A stretch of DNA of 23,554 nucleotides from UBA1367 sp040268355 (GCA_040268355.1 JAWRIT010000074.1:1-23554); one strand, 5' to 3'. Shown: positions 1 through 9,386, counted from the first letter of the stretch. A program made the numbers and translations. The notes: generated by a model not told the origin, from the sequence alone.

Positions 1-58
1 GCCCGTCCGATCAAGAGGTCGGGTGCCCTGGTGCGGGACAGGACGCCCGGATGGCGGT

Positions 59-1417
59 TTACTCCTCGGCCTCCGGCATGGGCTGGCGGTTCGCCGCAAG
101 CACGAACGGCGCCCAGACCGCGGTGGCGACAACGAAGCAGATCACCTGCACCACCACGCCACGCCAGCCGTAGCTCATGAAGGCGTTGAGGATGACGGGC
201 ACGCCAAAGGGCACGTCAAAGGTGTTGCAGGGCAAGAAGCCGATGTTGGTGGCGACCATGGCGATGCCGCACGTGATGGCCGAGTTGAAGATGAACGGAA
301 TGGCAAAGAGCGGGTTCAGCACCAGCGGCATGCCAAAGACCACGGGCTCGGAGATGCCCATGAGGCCGGGTGCGATGGCGAGCTTTGCCACCGCCCGATG
401 GTCCTCGCGGCGGGAGAGCAAAAAGATCGCAAAGAGCAGCGCGAGCGTCATGCCAGCTCCGCCCGGCACGATGAAGCTCATCCAGAAGCCCATGGTGAAG
501 ATCTGGGTGGGAGCGGCGCCGGCCGCCACCGCATCCACGTTGGCGGCAATGGCCGAGGCCCAGATGGCGTTACGCACCGGCGACACGACCAGCCCGCCGT
601 GGATTCCCAAGAACCAGAACACCTGGGACAGCGCAACCGCGATGCAGGCGCCGGGCAGGGTCTGGAACAGGGCCTCCATGGGCGCCTGCATGATGGAGTA
701 GACCCACTCGTTGATGGGCATCCCCACAAGGGCGCCGAAGCCCCACCCGAACACGGACGTGATGACGATCGTGATGGCGACCGGCACGATGAGGTTGAAG
801 GAGGCGGCGATGCCCGCCGGGACCGACTCGGGCAGCTTGATCTTGATGGCGTCGATCTTGCAGAGCGCCGAGAAGAGGTTGGCGACCAGAACGGCGGTGA
901 TCATGCCAACGAACAGGCCCTGCGCGCCAAAGATGGTGTTCGCCATGGCGGCGAGGTCCGAGAGGGTGAGTTCGGCGGACTCCAGACCGGCGGCGAGCGT
1001 CACGCCGTCGGGCAGGGCGTCGGCGAGCGCGACGAGGTCCACCGTCGTCGAGAACGTGGTCGGGACCATCGAGATGTAGGCCGCCAGGGCGACGATGCCC
1101 GTGGCCAAGGGGTCGGATCCGTTCTGCTTGCCCATGCCCTGCGCGACGAGGTAGACGATCGGGATGGTCATGAACGACAGGCAGCAGAAGTTGATCGCCG
1201 TGAACGCCGGCGAGAGTGCGGCAGCCGCCGGCACGATGGCCGCAAGCCCTGTGGTGGTCGAGCAGATGAGGGTGTTAAGCAGCGAACCGAACGACCCGAC
1301 GATGACGAACGGCATGTACTTTGAGAACGCATCCCTGATCGCATTCAGGTACTTGTTGGCGCTGACCCACCCAGCAGCTTGCAAAAGGCGGTCCTCCATG
1401 CTGACTTTTTCAGCCAT
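59..1417 (-). CDS. PTS sugar transporter EIIC, lactose/cellobiose family
   Basis: This is the membrane permease component of a phosphoenolpyruvate-dependent sugar phosphotransferase system, which moves a sugar (probably a beta-glucoside or related disaccharide) across the membrane while it is phosphorylated. The 452-residue product is hydrophobic throughout. It carries two conserved family stretches: GIHGG near residue 271 and ISEPVVFGMP near residue 354, followed by NPLFAIPF. The start is the ATG at 1415-1417, because AAGGGG lies 6 nt upstream. A TTG further out (1438) and an ATG at 1423 are poorer choices, since the Shine-Dalgarno sequence would fall inside the gene or touch the start. There is no EIIA or EIIB domain and no partner gene in view, so it must borrow phosphoryl-transfer subunits encoded elsewhere or beyond the left edge. 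The family is secure; the sugar is not. Confidence 0.93.
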   Translation of the reverse strand: MAEKVSMEDRLLQAAGWVSANKYLNAIRDAFSKYMPFVIVGSFGSLLNTLICSTTTGLAAIVPAAAALSPAFTAINFCCLSFMTIPIVYLVAQGMGKQNGSDPLATGIVALAAYISMVPTTFSTTVDLVALADALPDGVTLAAGLESAELTLSDLAAMANTIFGAQGLFVGMITAVLVANLFSALCKIDAIKIKLPESVPAGIAASFNLIVPVAITIVITSVFGWGFGALVGMPINEWVYSIMQAPMEALFQTLPGACIAVALSQVFWFLGIHGGLVVSPVRNAIWASAIAANVDAVAAGAAPTQIFTMGFWMSFIVPGGAGMTLALLFAIFLLSRREDHRAVAKLAIAPGLMGISEPVVFGMPLVLNPLFAIPFIFNSAITCGIAMVATNIGFLPCNTFDVPFGVPVILNAFMSYGWRGVVVQVICFVVATAVWAPFVLAANRQPMPEAEE

Positions 1418-1475
1418 GCGCATCCCCTTCCCACGCAACGGTGTGCCCTGACCCTGGTGGCCTTGGGCAGTTATG

Positions 1476-1490
1476 TACGTATTATGCGTA
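1476..1490. promoter_or_regulatory. Palindromic candidate operator upstream of the EIIC gene
   Basis: TACGTAT-T-ATGCGTA is a 7-1-7 inverted repeat with a single mismatch. It overlaps the predicted -10 box of the EIIC promoter, where a repressor would be expected to bind. No regulator gene lies next to it, so the cognate protein is unknown. Confidence 0.4.
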
Positions 1491-1508
1491 TTTTCACAGC
1501 TTGTGCAA
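1480..1508 (-). promoter_or_regulatory. Promoter for the EIIC gene
   Basis: On the minus strand TTGCAC (1503-1508) is followed 16 nt later by CATAAT (1481-1486), a good sigma-70-type pair. It lies about 65 nt upstream of the chosen EIIC start codon, in an AT-rich stretch that stands out from the GC-rich surroundings. Confidence 0.55.
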
Positions 1509-1539
1509 ATTGGGAGCCTACTCCCGCTTTTGCGGCAAG

Positions 1540-1560
1540 AAAAAAGGCCCCGAAGGGGCC
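1540..1560 (-). terminator. Intrinsic terminator of tRNA-Leu
   Basis: Read on the minus strand, GGCCCC-TTC-GGGGCC forms a perfect 6-bp GC stem followed directly by six T residues. It lies 11 nt beyond the CCA end of the tRNA-Leu gene. It separates tRNA transcription from the EIIC gene downstream. Confidence 0.85.
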
Positions 1561-1571
1561 AAGGGAAGTCG

Positions 1572-1658
1572 TGGTGCGGGCGAAAGGACTTGAACCTTCA
1601 CGGGGTTGCCCCCATACGGACCTGAACCGTACGCGTCTGCCAATTCCGCCACGCCCGC
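1572..1658 (-). tRNA. tRNA-Leu (anticodon CAG)
   Basis: An 87-nt gene with an encoded 3' CCA. The acceptor stem GCGGGCG pairs with CGCCCGC. The anticodon stem-loop is TACGG-TTCAGGT-CCGTA, with CAG at positions 34-36. A long variable arm (TGGGGGCAACCCCG), typical of class II tRNA-Leu, precedes a T arm with loop TTCAAGT. It decodes CUG, a heavily used leucine codon in a GC-rich genome. Confidence 0.97.
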
Positions 1659-1669
1659 GTGCAGACGAG

Positions 1670-1699
1670 ATGATACTACGACCTGTCCTTCGAGCGCAA
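1670..1699 (-). promoter_or_regulatory. Promoter for tRNA-Leu
   Basis: On the minus strand TTGCGC (1694-1699) and TATCAT (1670-1675) are separated by 18 nt. The -10 box ends 11 nt before the first base of the mature tRNA, consistent with a very short 5' leader. Confidence 0.5.
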
Positions 1700-1802
1700 C
1701 CAGTTATTTTCCCCTACGAGCCAGCGTGTGGGGGACGACTCGACGGCGGGGCGCACGCCCTTGGCCAAAGGCGCCTGCCCGCACCCGCCGCGCTCCATGC
1801 GC

Positions 1803-1808
1803 TACACT
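1803..1808 (+). promoter_or_regulatory. Possible -10 box of the kinase/cell-wall operon
   Basis: TACACT lies 52 nt upstream of the first gene of the plus-strand operon. No convincing -35 hexamer is visible at the right distance. The same hexamer appears upstream of argH. Weak evidence. Confidence 0.3.
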
Positions 1809-1860
1809 ATCCCCGAGCCCACTACACACCACACGCAGCTCAAACATCGCAGGAAGGGCC

Positions 1861-3627
1861 ATGGCAGAACCACGCCGCACCGGCAACATACCCACGTCAT
1901 CGCAGCTTCGCTCACGACAGCCGTCGCAGCAAGACTACGATGACGTTCTGCTCAACCGCTACCGCATCATGAACGCGCGCGGCACCGGCGGCTTTGGCAC
2001 AGTCCTGACCTGCTGGGACACGCGTCTGCAGCGCCGCGTGGCCATCAAGCGTATGCCCCTTGCCGGCACGCAGGCGACCGCGACGGTCGCCGAGGCCCTC
2101 GCCGAGGCACGCACCTCCAGCATGCTCGCCCACCCCAACATCGTCACGGTGTACGACTTCGAGGTCGACGGCACCTTTGCCTACCTGGTCATGGAATACG
2201 TGGACGGGCTCAACCTTGCGGAGCTGCTGGCGCGCGTCGAGGGAGGCACGCTCACCCATGACGAGGCGGCCTGCCTCGTGCAGTCGGTTGCGTCCGCGCT
2301 GGGCTACGCGCACGAGAACGGCGTGCTCCACATGGACATCAAGCCCACCAACATCATGATCGACCACTCGGGGACAGTGAAGCTCTGCGACTTTGGCATG
2401 GCGACGCTCGCCTCGGCCGCGGGCTACGGCGGCGCGCGGGGCGGCACGGTCGGCTACATGCCTCCCGAGCAGATCGAGGGCACCCTCGTCGACGAGCGCA
2501 CCGACATCTTCTCGTTGGCCGTCGTGGTGTGGCAGGCCCTGCTCGGCTCCACCCCCTTCGCGGCCCCGACAGCCGAGCGCTCGCTCGCGCTCATCAACCG
2601 AGGGCCCGCCAAGAGGCCCTCGAAGCTCGACCCGACCCTCGCGGGCATGGCGGAGGAGGCGCTGCTCGGAGCCCTCGCCCCGGTTGCGTCGGCGCGCATC
2701 CCCTCGGTGGAGACGCTTGCCAAGGAGCTCGTCTTTGCCCTGGGGGAGCCGGCGGCCGGCGTGGAGTCGTTCCGCGACCTGCTCGCGCAGACCGCCGACG
2801 CCGCCGATGACCCCCAGGACTGGGAGGGGGAGCGTCTGCCGCTGGGCATCAGCTATCCCTGGCTGCCCGGCGCCTTCGTCCGCGTCCTGGCGGCCGTCTG
2901 CTCGGCGCTGGCCGCCTTCCGCGTCATGCCCTTCGTGTTTCCTGGTGTCTCGTCTGCCCCGCTGATCGCGCTTGCCGTGTGCGCCGCGGCCGCCGGCCTC
3001 TGGCCTCCTTTGGGCTGCGCGCTCGTGGCGGCGGCGGCATGCGTCGCCGTGACGACACACGCCACGACGGCGGCACCGTTGCTGCTCGCCATCGTCTGCG
3101 CCATAGCCTTCGCGCTCTGGTGGTCGACCTGTGCGACCCGCAGCCCCCTGAGCACGCCGGCCGTCCTTCTGCCCGCTCTGACCGCCTCGCCGCTGCCGGC
3201 GGTCGCGGTCGCCGGAGGGGGCCTCGCGCCGTTGCCGGCCACCCTGACCGCTTGTCTGGGCTGGTTCGTGGGACGCATGTGGCCGACGGCAGCGGCCATG
3301 GGCTTCTCGCTCGACGGCCTCGTAGACTCGCTGCTCGCTCCCCTCGTCTCGCCCTCCGCGCTCGTCTCGCTTGCGGGGGTCGCCTGTGCGGCCTTCGTCT
3401 GTTCGGCGCTCACCAACTGGGGCACGGCGACCTCCTACGACGTGGCTGGCCAGGTGGTGGGGGCCGTGACGCTCGTCGGCTTCCAACTTCTTTCGGCACG
3501 GATGGAGAATGGCGGCACATGGGCTGATCCGTCGTGGGAAAACACGGGCATTGCGGTAGTCTTATGTGTGCTTGTGTGCATTGCATGCGTCCTTCGCGGA
3601 CCCCGCGAGACGGACGCCCAAGAGTGA
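1861..3627 (+). CDS. Membrane Ser/Thr protein kinase with polytopic C-terminal domain, non-RD type
   Basis: A Hanks-type kinase of 588 residues, first gene of the operon. Visible motifs are the glycine loop GTGGFG (41-46), VAIK with K63, catalytic loop HMDIKPTN (H157, D159, K161), DFG (177-179), GTVGYMPPEQ at the end of the activation segment, and DIFSLAVVVW. All catalytic residues are present, but HRD is HMD and APE is PPE. The missing arginine makes it a non-RD kinase, a type usually not switched on by activation-loop phosphorylation. From about residue 336 to the end come roughly eight or nine hydrophobic segments instead of the single TM plus PASTA repeats of PknB. I do not recognise this domain. 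The start is the ATG at 1861, preceded by AGGAAGGG; an open frame further upstream runs through the tRNA region and is not coding. It occupies a pknA-like role in the cluster but not pknA's position. Confidence 0.9.
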   Translation: MAEPRRTGNIPTSSQLRSRQPSQQDYDDVLLNRYRIMNARGTGGFGTVLTCWDTRLQRRVAIKRMPLAGTQATATVAEALAEARTSSMLAHPNIVTVYDFEVDGTFAYLVMEYVDGLNLAELLARVEGGTLTHDEAACLVQSVASALGYAHENGVLHMDIKPTNIMIDHSGTVKLCDFGMATLASAAGYGGARGGTVGYMPPEQIEGTLVDERTDIFSLAVVVWQALLGSTPFAAPTAERSLALINRGPAKRPSKLDPTLAGMAEEALLGALAPVASARIPSVETLAKELVFALGEPAAGVESFRDLLAQTADAADDPQDWEGERLPLGISYPWLPGAFVRVLAAVCSALAAFRVMPFVFPGVSSAPLIALAVCAAAAGLWPPLGCALVAAAACVAVTTHATTAAPLLLAIVCAIAFALWWSTCATRSPLSTPAVLLPALTASPLPAVAVAGGGLAPLPATLTACLGWFVGRMWPTAAAMGFSLDGLVDSLLAPLVSPSALVSLAGVACAAFVCSALTNWGTATSYDVAGQVVGAVTLVGFQLLSARMENGGTWADPSWENTGIAVVLCVLVCIACVLRGPRETDAQE

Positions 3628-3635
3628 GGACTGAC

Positions 3636-4796
3636 ATGAACATGTTCAAGGCATTCGAGAGCCGCGTCGCTGACGCGTTCGGCACTTCTCAGCAGGGCTA
3701 CTCTGCGCCTTTCTCCTTTCGCAAGCTTGCCAAGCGCGCCGCCAAGGAAATGGAGCAGGAGACCTACGTGATCGACGGCGTGGACACCGCGCCGGCGCTC
3801 ATCACCGTTCTCGTCTCCGCCGACGACGACTCCGTCATGCGCTCGCTCTACCCGCAGCTCACCGAGGAGATCACCAACTTCATCGAGGCCGAGGCCGCGC
3901 GCAAGGACTACGTCTTCGTGGGAAAGCCGCTCTCGCGCTTCATGGTCGACCCGTCGCTTAGGCGCGGTCGCTTTGCGGTGTTCGCCAACAATGTCGACGG
4001 CATGACCCTCGAGAAGCTGCGCCAGGAGGAGGCCGCCTTCCTGTCGGGCTTCGACTCGTTCGGTGGGGCCGCCTCGCCCGAGGTCGTCCCCCTTCCCGAC
4101 GACCGGCCCATCGAGCAGCCGGTCGCAGAGCGCGCGCCTCTTGAGGCCGCCCCGGCGAGCGAGGCCACCTCGCCGGAAGACTCGCTCGCCGGGCTTTCCG
4201 CGCTTCCTTCCGACTACGTTGACGACTCGATTCGAGAGATGGACGAGAACGGCGCGCCGACACCGGCCGTCTCGCGCGAGATCGGGTCGCTCGGCAGCTC
4301 CATCCCCGAGGTCATCGACCCGCAGGAGCACCCCATCGTCACGCCCGTCGCCGAGGTCGTCGCCCCCGCCGCGGCCAAGGCCGCACCGCCCTCTGCCGCC
4401 CCGGCGGCCGTCGTGGTTCCCGCGACCGTCCGGCGCGAGGTTCCCAGCGCGGACGACTCCACCGTCTCTCCGGCGCCGAGCCCGGCGGCCGTCGCCGACA
4501 AGAACGATCCCATCACCTGCCTGCTCATCGACCGTCAGAGCGGGCGGACCTACGTGGGCACCGCTCCGCAGACCCTCATCGGTCGCGAGCGGAAGACCGG
4601 CAACATCGTGCTGCACGACCCGAACGTCTCGCGCCGCCATGCCGAGCTCACCTATGACGGAGGCGTCTGGCGCATCCACGACCTCAACTCCACCAACGGC
4701 ACGCTCGTCAACGACGTCGACATAGACACCTGCGTCCTGCGTGACGGCGACCTGCTCACGCTCGGACTGCTGAACCTCGAGTTCAAGGAGTCGTAG
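3636..4796 (+). CDS. fhaA: FhaA-like protein (DUF3662 N-terminal domain plus FHA domain)
   Basis: This 386-residue protein is predicted to be cytoplasmic and to bind phosphothreonine on kinase substrates. Residues 1 to about 125 resemble the DUF3662 domain found at the start of actinobacterial FhaA. A long Ala/Pro/Glu-rich, probably disordered linker fills about 140-285. The last 90 residues form the FHA domain: GRE at 316-318, SRRHAE from S332, then LNSTNGT and LRDGD. In mycobacteria FhaA binds phosphorylated pseudokinase MviN and restrains peptidoglycan precursor export; that role is family knowledge, not shown here. The start ATG at 3636 follows GAGGA, which overlaps the stop codon of the kinase gene, so the two are probably co-translated. 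The linker may carry threonines that are kinase targets. Confidence 0.9.
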   Translation: MNMFKAFESRVADAFGTSQQGYSAPFSFRKLAKRAAKEMEQETYVIDGVDTAPALITVLVSADDDSVMRSLYPQLTEEITNFIEAEAARKDYVFVGKPLSRFMVDPSLRRGRFAVFANNVDGMTLEKLRQEEAAFLSGFDSFGGAASPEVVPLPDDRPIEQPVAERAPLEAAPASEATSPEDSLAGLSALPSDYVDDSIREMDENGAPTPAVSREIGSLGSSIPEVIDPQEHPIVTPVAEVVAPAAAKAAPPSAAPAAVVVPATVRREVPSADDSTVSPAPSPAAVADKNDPITCLLIDRQSGRTYVGTAPQTLIGRERKTGNIVLHDPNVSRRHAELTYDGGVWRIHDLNSTNGTLVNDVDIDTCVLRDGDLLTLGLLNLEFKES

Positions 4797-4798
4797 CG

Positions 4799-5212
4799 AT
4801 GATCGAGCTCGTCCTGTTCGCTGGTCGCATCCTGCTGGTTGCCCTTCTGTACGTCTTCCTCTTCTCCACGATGAAGACGGGCATCGGCCTGGTGCGCGGC
4901 CAGCGCAGAGACGCCGCCATCTGGTCGGTTGACATCGAGAAGGGCAGCAAGGCCCTGCGGGGCCTGCATGTGGACATCCTCGGCCCCGTGGTCATCGGGC
5001 GCTCCCCCTCCTCGGACATCGTGATCGGCGAGCCCTTCGTCTCGTCGACGCATGCGCGGTTCACATTGCAGGGCCCGGCCCTCGTGATCGAGGACCTGGA
5101 ATCCACCAACGGCACGCTCGTCAACGGGCACCCTATCGGACAGCCCGTCACGCTGCGTGACGGGGACGAGGTGCAGGTCGGCGATGCCATCATGAGGGTG
5201 ACCCGCCGATGA
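4799..5212 (+). CDS. fhaB: FhaB/FipA-like membrane-anchored FHA protein
   Basis: This 137-residue protein has one N-terminal transmembrane helix (about residues 5-24, LVLFAGRILLVALLYVFLFS) followed by a cytoplasmic FHA domain in the C-terminal half. The FHA motifs are VIGRSPSSD, SSTHARF, LESTNGTLVNG and LRDGDEV. It should dock at the membrane and bind phosphothreonine on the kinases or on wall-synthesis proteins. Length and architecture match actinobacterial FhaB (FipA in mycobacteria), which links kinase signalling to the division machinery. It begins 2 nt after the stop of the FhaA-like gene. Its own end overlaps the phosphatase start by 4 nt (ATGA), the usual sign of translational coupling. 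Confidence 0.92.
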   Translation: MIELVLFAGRILLVALLYVFLFSTMKTGIGLVRGQRRDAAIWSVDIEKGSKALRGLHVDILGPVVIGRSPSSDIVIGEPFVSSTHARFTLQGPALVIEDLESTNGTLVNGHPIGQPVTLRDGDEVQVGDAIMRVTRR

Positions 5213-6507
5213 GCCTCTCCTGGAACCTGCTGTCTCGACACAGCCTCACCAGCCAAGACGAGCCTTCGGCGCCCGTCATGAGCCCCGGGCACGACGACCC
5301 CGCTCTTGAGGAGGGGGTCGGGTCGGAGGCCAAGCATGGCTCCACGACCACCCTCAGCTGGGCCGCCCGCACCGACGTCGGTCTGGTGCGCGGTCACAAC
5401 GAGGACTCGTTTCTGGCCCAGGCCCCCGTCTTCTGCGTGAGCGACGGCATGGGCGGACACGCCGCCGGCGAGGTGGCAAGCGCCATCACGGTCTCCACCA
5501 TTGCGGAGAAGGCGCCCGTGCATGCGGACGACCAGCTGCTCGGGGCGGCCGTCGAGGCGGCCAACGCCGCCGTCATCGAGGGCGCGGCGGCCGGACGTGG
5601 CAAGCCGGGCATGGGATGCACCGCCTCGGCCGTCCTCATCGAACGGAACAAGATGGCGGTGGCGCACGTGGGCGACTCGCGTGTGTACCTGCTGCACAAC
5701 GGGGCGCTCGTGCGCCTCACCCACGACCACTCCTATGTGGAGGAGCTGGTCGACGCAGGCGAGATCACCGCCGACGAAGCGCGGGTGCACCCGTCGCGCT
5801 CGGTCATCACCCGCGCGCTGGGATCGGACCCCGACATGTACGCCGACCACTTCACCATCGACGTCTCGGCTGGCGACCGCGTGCTGCTGTGCTCTGACGG
5901 CCTCTCCTCCATGATCGAGGACTCGCAGATCGAGGCCATCGCGGTCTCGTCGGCCACTCCCCTCGCGGCCGTTGACGCGCTCGTCGCGGCGGCCTTGCAC
6001 GAAGGCGGCCACGACAACGTGACGGTGGCCGTCGTCGACGTGACCGATGACGGCGTCATGGAGGAGCATCGCCGGCGCAACGTGCGGCGCGGCTCGCTGG
6101 TCGCGCTGCTTTTGGCAGGCATCTGTGCCGTACTCTTCGTGCTGTCGGCGCTGTTTGTGCAGGCCTCCTGGTATGTGGGCGTGAACGGGGACACCGTGGC
6201 CATCTACCATGGCGTCAACGCCTCGCTTCTGGGCAACAACCTCTATGCCCTGTCAAAGACCACCTCCATCCAGCTCACCGACCTGCCCGACGCCGTGCAG
6301 CAGAGCCTGCGGGAGGGCGTCGTCGTCGGCAGCCAGGAGGAGGCCGAGGCGGCCGTCGCGAGCTACCGCGAGCAGATCGAGACCGACCGCGAGCGGGCGC
6401 AGCAGATGGCGGACCGCGCGACGACCGGCACCGAGATGTCGCCGGACAGCCCCGCCGTGCCCAAGGCGGAGCAGGACGAGGGCACGACTGACGCGGGAGG
6501 TGAGTAG
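5209..6507 (+). CDS. pstP: PP2C-family Ser/Thr protein phosphatase, PstP type
   Basis: A metal-dependent phosphatase of 432 residues that should reverse phosphorylation by the two kinases of this operon. The catalytic domain (about 45-285) has the PP2C metal-binding set: RGHNEDS with E65/D66, SDGMGGH with D79, GDSRVY, CSDGLS, and GGHDNVT with D269. A single transmembrane helix at about 295-318 follows. An external region of about 110 residues then ends in a charged Glu/Arg stretch and a hydrophilic tail. In mycobacterial PstP the external part is likewise small and of unknown role. The roughly 40-residue leader before the catalytic domain is longer than usual and Pro/Asp/Glu-rich. The start is fixed by ATGA overlap with the FHA gene. 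Confidence 0.95.
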   Translation: MSLSWNLLSRHSLTSQDEPSAPVMSPGHDDPALEEGVGSEAKHGSTTTLSWAARTDVGLVRGHNEDSFLAQAPVFCVSDGMGGHAAGEVASAITVSTIAEKAPVHADDQLLGAAVEAANAAVIEGAAAGRGKPGMGCTASAVLIERNKMAVAHVGDSRVYLLHNGALVRLTHDHSYVEELVDAGEITADEARVHPSRSVITRALGSDPDMYADHFTIDVSAGDRVLLCSDGLSSMIEDSQIEAIAVSSATPLAAVDALVAAALHEGGHDNVTVAVVDVTDDGVMEEHRRRNVRRGSLVALLLAGICAVLFVLSALFVQASWYVGVNGDTVAIYHGVNASLLGNNLYALSKTTSIQLTDLPDAVQQSLREGVVVGSQEEAEAAVASYREQIETDRERAQQMADRATTGTEMSPDSPAVPKAEQDEGTTDAGGE

Positions 6508-6509
6508 CC

Positions 6510-9386
6510 ATGGCACTGCGTGAGGGCAACACCCGTCGCAACGTCGAGCTCTGGCTGCTCGTCCTAGCGGCTGTGCCGGTCGTGCTGCTGTACGCCATGT
6601 ACGTGGCGAACATGAGCGTCGGCATCTCCGTCGCCTCGCTGGCGGTCCCGATCGGCCTGTTCGCCGCGTTTGCGGCGGCGCACCTCGCGGTCAGATGGCT
6701 GGCGCCCGGAGCGGACCCGGCCATCCTGCCGGTCGTCTTTCTCTTGTCGGGCATCGGCATCGCCTTCGTCACGCGGCTCGCCCCCGACCTGGCCGTCAAC
6801 CAGGTCATCTGGCTCTTCGTCTCCGTCGGCGCGATGATCGCCACGCTCTTTCTCGTTCCCAGCCTCGACGAGCTGGCCGAATACAAGTACACCCTCGGTG
6901 TGGCGGGGGTGGCGCTGCTGCTGCTCCCCATGCTCTTTGGCACCGAGATCGGTGGTTCCAAGCTTTGGCTCAAACTGGGGCCGTTCACGTTCCAACCAGG
7001 CGAGCTGGCCAAGATCTGTATCACGCTCTTCCTGGCGTCCTACCTGGCCGAGAATCGCGAGATGCTCTCGGCGTCCATGCTGCGCTTTGGGCTGGTCTCG
7101 CTGCCCAGGCCCCGCATGCTCTACCCCATGCTCGTCATGTGGGGGCTCTCCCTGCTGGTCGTCGTCTTCGAACGGGACCTGGGCAGCGCCCTGCTGTTCT
7201 TCTCCTTCTTCGTCATCATGCTCTATGTCTGCACGGGACGGGCGGGCTACGTGATCGTCTCGCTCGTGCTGCTCCTTGTGGGCGCCTTCCTGTGCTATGG
7301 CCTCTTCTCGCACGTGCAGACCCGCGTGCAGATCTGGCTCGACCCCTTCCAGGACCCTTCGAACAAGGGTCTGCAGATTGTCCAGTCGCTCTACTCGCTG
7401 GCTGACGGAGGCCTGCTGGGCAGCGGCATCGGCAAGGGCATGCCCACCCTCATCCCCGTCGTGGAGTCGGACTTCATCTTCTCGGCGATCGGCGAGGAGA
7501 TGGGGCTGCTTGGGGCGTCAGCCGTCCTCATCGGCTTCATGCTGCTCGCCGTGCGCGGCCTGACCACCGCGGCGCGGGCCAAGTCCGATGTGTCCTCCTT
7601 CACGGCGGTCGGTCTCACGGCGGCCATCGCGGTGCAGGGCTTCATCATCGTGGCGGGCGTCACCAAGCTCCTGCCACTGACCGGCGTCACCCTGCCCTTC
7701 ATGAGCCAGGGAGGCAGCTCGCTGCTCGCCAGCTTCATCATCGTCGGCCTGCTGCTGCGCGCCGGCGACGAAGGCACGGGGCACGAGTCGCAGATGGAGA
7801 TGGCGCCGGCGGCCATCATCGGGCCCAGCAGCACGGCCGCTCCGCCCACCGGCACCTCGCGCCTCTCCAAGGTGCTCCACGGAGCCCACGTGCGCGGGCG
7901 CTACGGCATGCTCACGCCCGAGTCCGGCATCTTGGGCCGCGTGGCGCTCGGCAACCGGCTGACCGTGCTCGTCACGGTCTTTGCCTGCATGTTCGCGGCC
8001 CTGATCGCCAACCTCACCTACATCCAGGTCCTCATGGCAGAAACGTACCAGCAGATGCCCAGCAACAACCACACGATCGCGCGCAGCGCGCACGTGCAGC
8101 GCGGTGCCATCATCACGCGTGACGGGGTAACGCTCGCTGAGTCCGTCATGCAGGAGGATGGGACCTACGTCCGGCAGTACCCCCAGGGGACGCTCGCCGC
8201 ACACACCGTCGGCTACGTCTCCACCCAATACGGCACCACCGGCATCGAGCGCACCATGAACGAGCGGCTCACCGGCCACGCCGACTACTCCACCTGGAAC
8301 AACGCCCTCTACTCCCTGGCCGGCCTCAAGGTGGCCGGTTCGTCGGTGGTGCTCACCATCGACTCGCAGATGCAGATGGCTTGCGAGCAGGCGCTCAGCG
8401 GACTCACGGGGTCCATCGTGGTCATCGACCCCTCCACGGGAGCGGTGCTGGCCAAGGCGTCCTCCCCCACCTACAGCAACGACCAAGTGGGTGAGCTCGT
8501 CAGCACCACCGAGCCCAGCAGCGCGCTCGTGGACCGATCCGTCAGCGCCCGCTACGCGCCAGGATCCACCTTCAAGGTCCTCTCCCTCGCGGCCGCGCTG
8601 GACGCCGGCGTGGCGAGCCTCGATGACGTCTACGAGGCCCCCTCCACGATCGAGATCGGCGGGGCGCAGGTCACCAACAGCAACAACGAGGGGTGGGACT
8701 ACCTGAGCCTGCACGACGCGCTCGCCTATTCGGCGAACACGGTGTTCGGCCAGCTGGGAAACCAGCTGGGATCCTCGACGCTGGTGAGCTACGCCCGCGC
8801 CTTTGGGTACGGGTCTGACGGCCTGGGACAGGACTTCGACACGCAGTCGTCGCTCGTTCCCGAGCCTTCCGAGATGACCGAGTGGGAGCTCGCCTGGGCG
8901 GCCTGCGGGCAGCCGGTCGGCCAGCACGAGAGCCCTGCGGGGCCTCAGACCACCGTGATGCAGAACGCCGTGATGGTGGCAGCCATCGCCAACGGCGGCA
9001 TCGCCATGAACCCCTACCTGGTCGACCACGTGCTCTCCCCCGAGGGCACGACCGTCTCGACCACGCAGGCGCGCGCCATCGGCCAGCCTGTGTCCGCCTC
9101 GACGGCGGCCAGCGTCAAGGAGGCCATGCTCGCCGTGGTCGAGTTTGGCACCGGCCAGGCCGCCCAGATCGACGGCGTGCGCGTGGCCGGTAAGACCGGC
9201 ACCGCCGAGACGAGCGCCTCTACGACAAACTCGCTGTTCGTGGGGTTTGCCCCCTACGACCAGCCGACCCTTGCCATCTCCATCTGCATCGAGGGCTCCG
9301 ACAGCTCCGAGGTCAACGGGGTGGCAACGCGCCTCGCAGGACAGGTTCTTGCGACCTGCCTCAACATCCAGTCTTGGGGGGCCTGA
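6510..9386 (+). CDS. RodA/FtsW glycosyltransferase fused to a class B penicillin-binding protein (PbpA-like)
   Basis: One 958-residue protein joins the two enzymes that polymerise and cross-link peptidoglycan. Residues 1 to about 418 are a ten-helix SEDS glycosyltransferase. It has FQPGE at 161-165 (usually FQPSE), [22 protein letters not shown] with the expected essential aspartate D321, and [18 protein letters not shown] cytoplasmic linker (419-483) leads to an eleventh helix (484-507). The transpeptidase follows with STFK (catalytic S686), SAN (741-743) and KTGTAE (895-897). All key motifs are intact and the frame is continuous, so this is a real fusion rather than a frameshift. The topology works, because both ends at the junction should be cytoplasmic. 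The start ATG at 6510 has GGAGGTGA upstream and lies 2 nt after pstP. In mycobacteria this slot holds separate rodA and pbpA genes. Confidence 0.95.
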   Translation: MALREGNTRRNVELWLLVLAAVPVVLLYAMYVANMSVGISVASLAVPIGLFAAFAAAHLAVRWLAPGADPAILPVVFLLSGIGIAFVTRLAPDLAVNQVIWLFVSVGAMIATLFLVPSLDELAEYKYTLGVAGVALLLLPMLFGTEIGGSKLWLKLGPFTFQPGELAKICITLFLASYLAENREMLSASMLRFGLVSLPRPRMLYPMLVMWGLSLLVVVFERDLGSALLFFSFFVIMLYVCTGRAGYVIVSLVLLLVGAFLCYGLFSHVQTRVQIWLDPFQDPSNKGLQIVQSLYSLADGGLLGSGIGKGMPTLIPVVESDFIFSAIGEEMGLLGASAVLIGFMLLAVRGLTTAARAKSDVSSFTAVGLTAAIAVQGFIIVAGVTKLLPLTGVTLPFMSQGGSSLLASFIIVGLLLRAGDEGTGHESQMEMAPAAIIGPSSTAAPPTGTSRLSKVLHGAHVRGRYGMLTPESGILGRVALGNRLTVLVTVFACMFAALIANLTYIQVLMAETYQQMPSNNHTIARSAHVQRGAIITRDGVTLAESVMQEDGTYVRQYPQGTLAAHTVGYVSTQYGTTGIERTMNERLTGHADYSTWNNALYSLAGLKVAGSSVVLTIDSQMQMACEQALSGLTGSIVVIDPSTGAVLAKASSPTYSNDQVGELVSTTEPSSALVDRSVSARYAPGSTFKVLSLAAALDAGVASLDDVYEAPSTIEIGGAQVTNSNNEGWDYLSLHDALAYSANTVFGQLGNQLGSSTLVSYARAFGYGSDGLGQDFDTQSSLVPEPSEMTEWELAWAACGQPVGQHESPAGPQTTVMQNAVMVAAIANGGIAMNPYLVDHVLSPEGTTVSTTQARAIGQPVSASTAASVKEAMLAVVEFGTGQAAQIDGVRVAGKTGTAETSASTTNSLFVGFAPYDQPTLAISICIEGSDSSEVNGVATRLAGQVLATCLNIQSWGA

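Noticed and set aside
23..1324. Plus-strand open frame (433 codons) opposite the EIIC gene
   Set aside because: Extremely His/Gly/Asp/Arg-rich, the mirror of a membrane protein gene; not coding.
1606..1860. Upstream extension of the first kinase gene by 85 codons
   Set aside because: It would run through the tRNA-Leu gene and its promoter. The ATG at 1861 has a strong ribosome site and starts a sensible protein.
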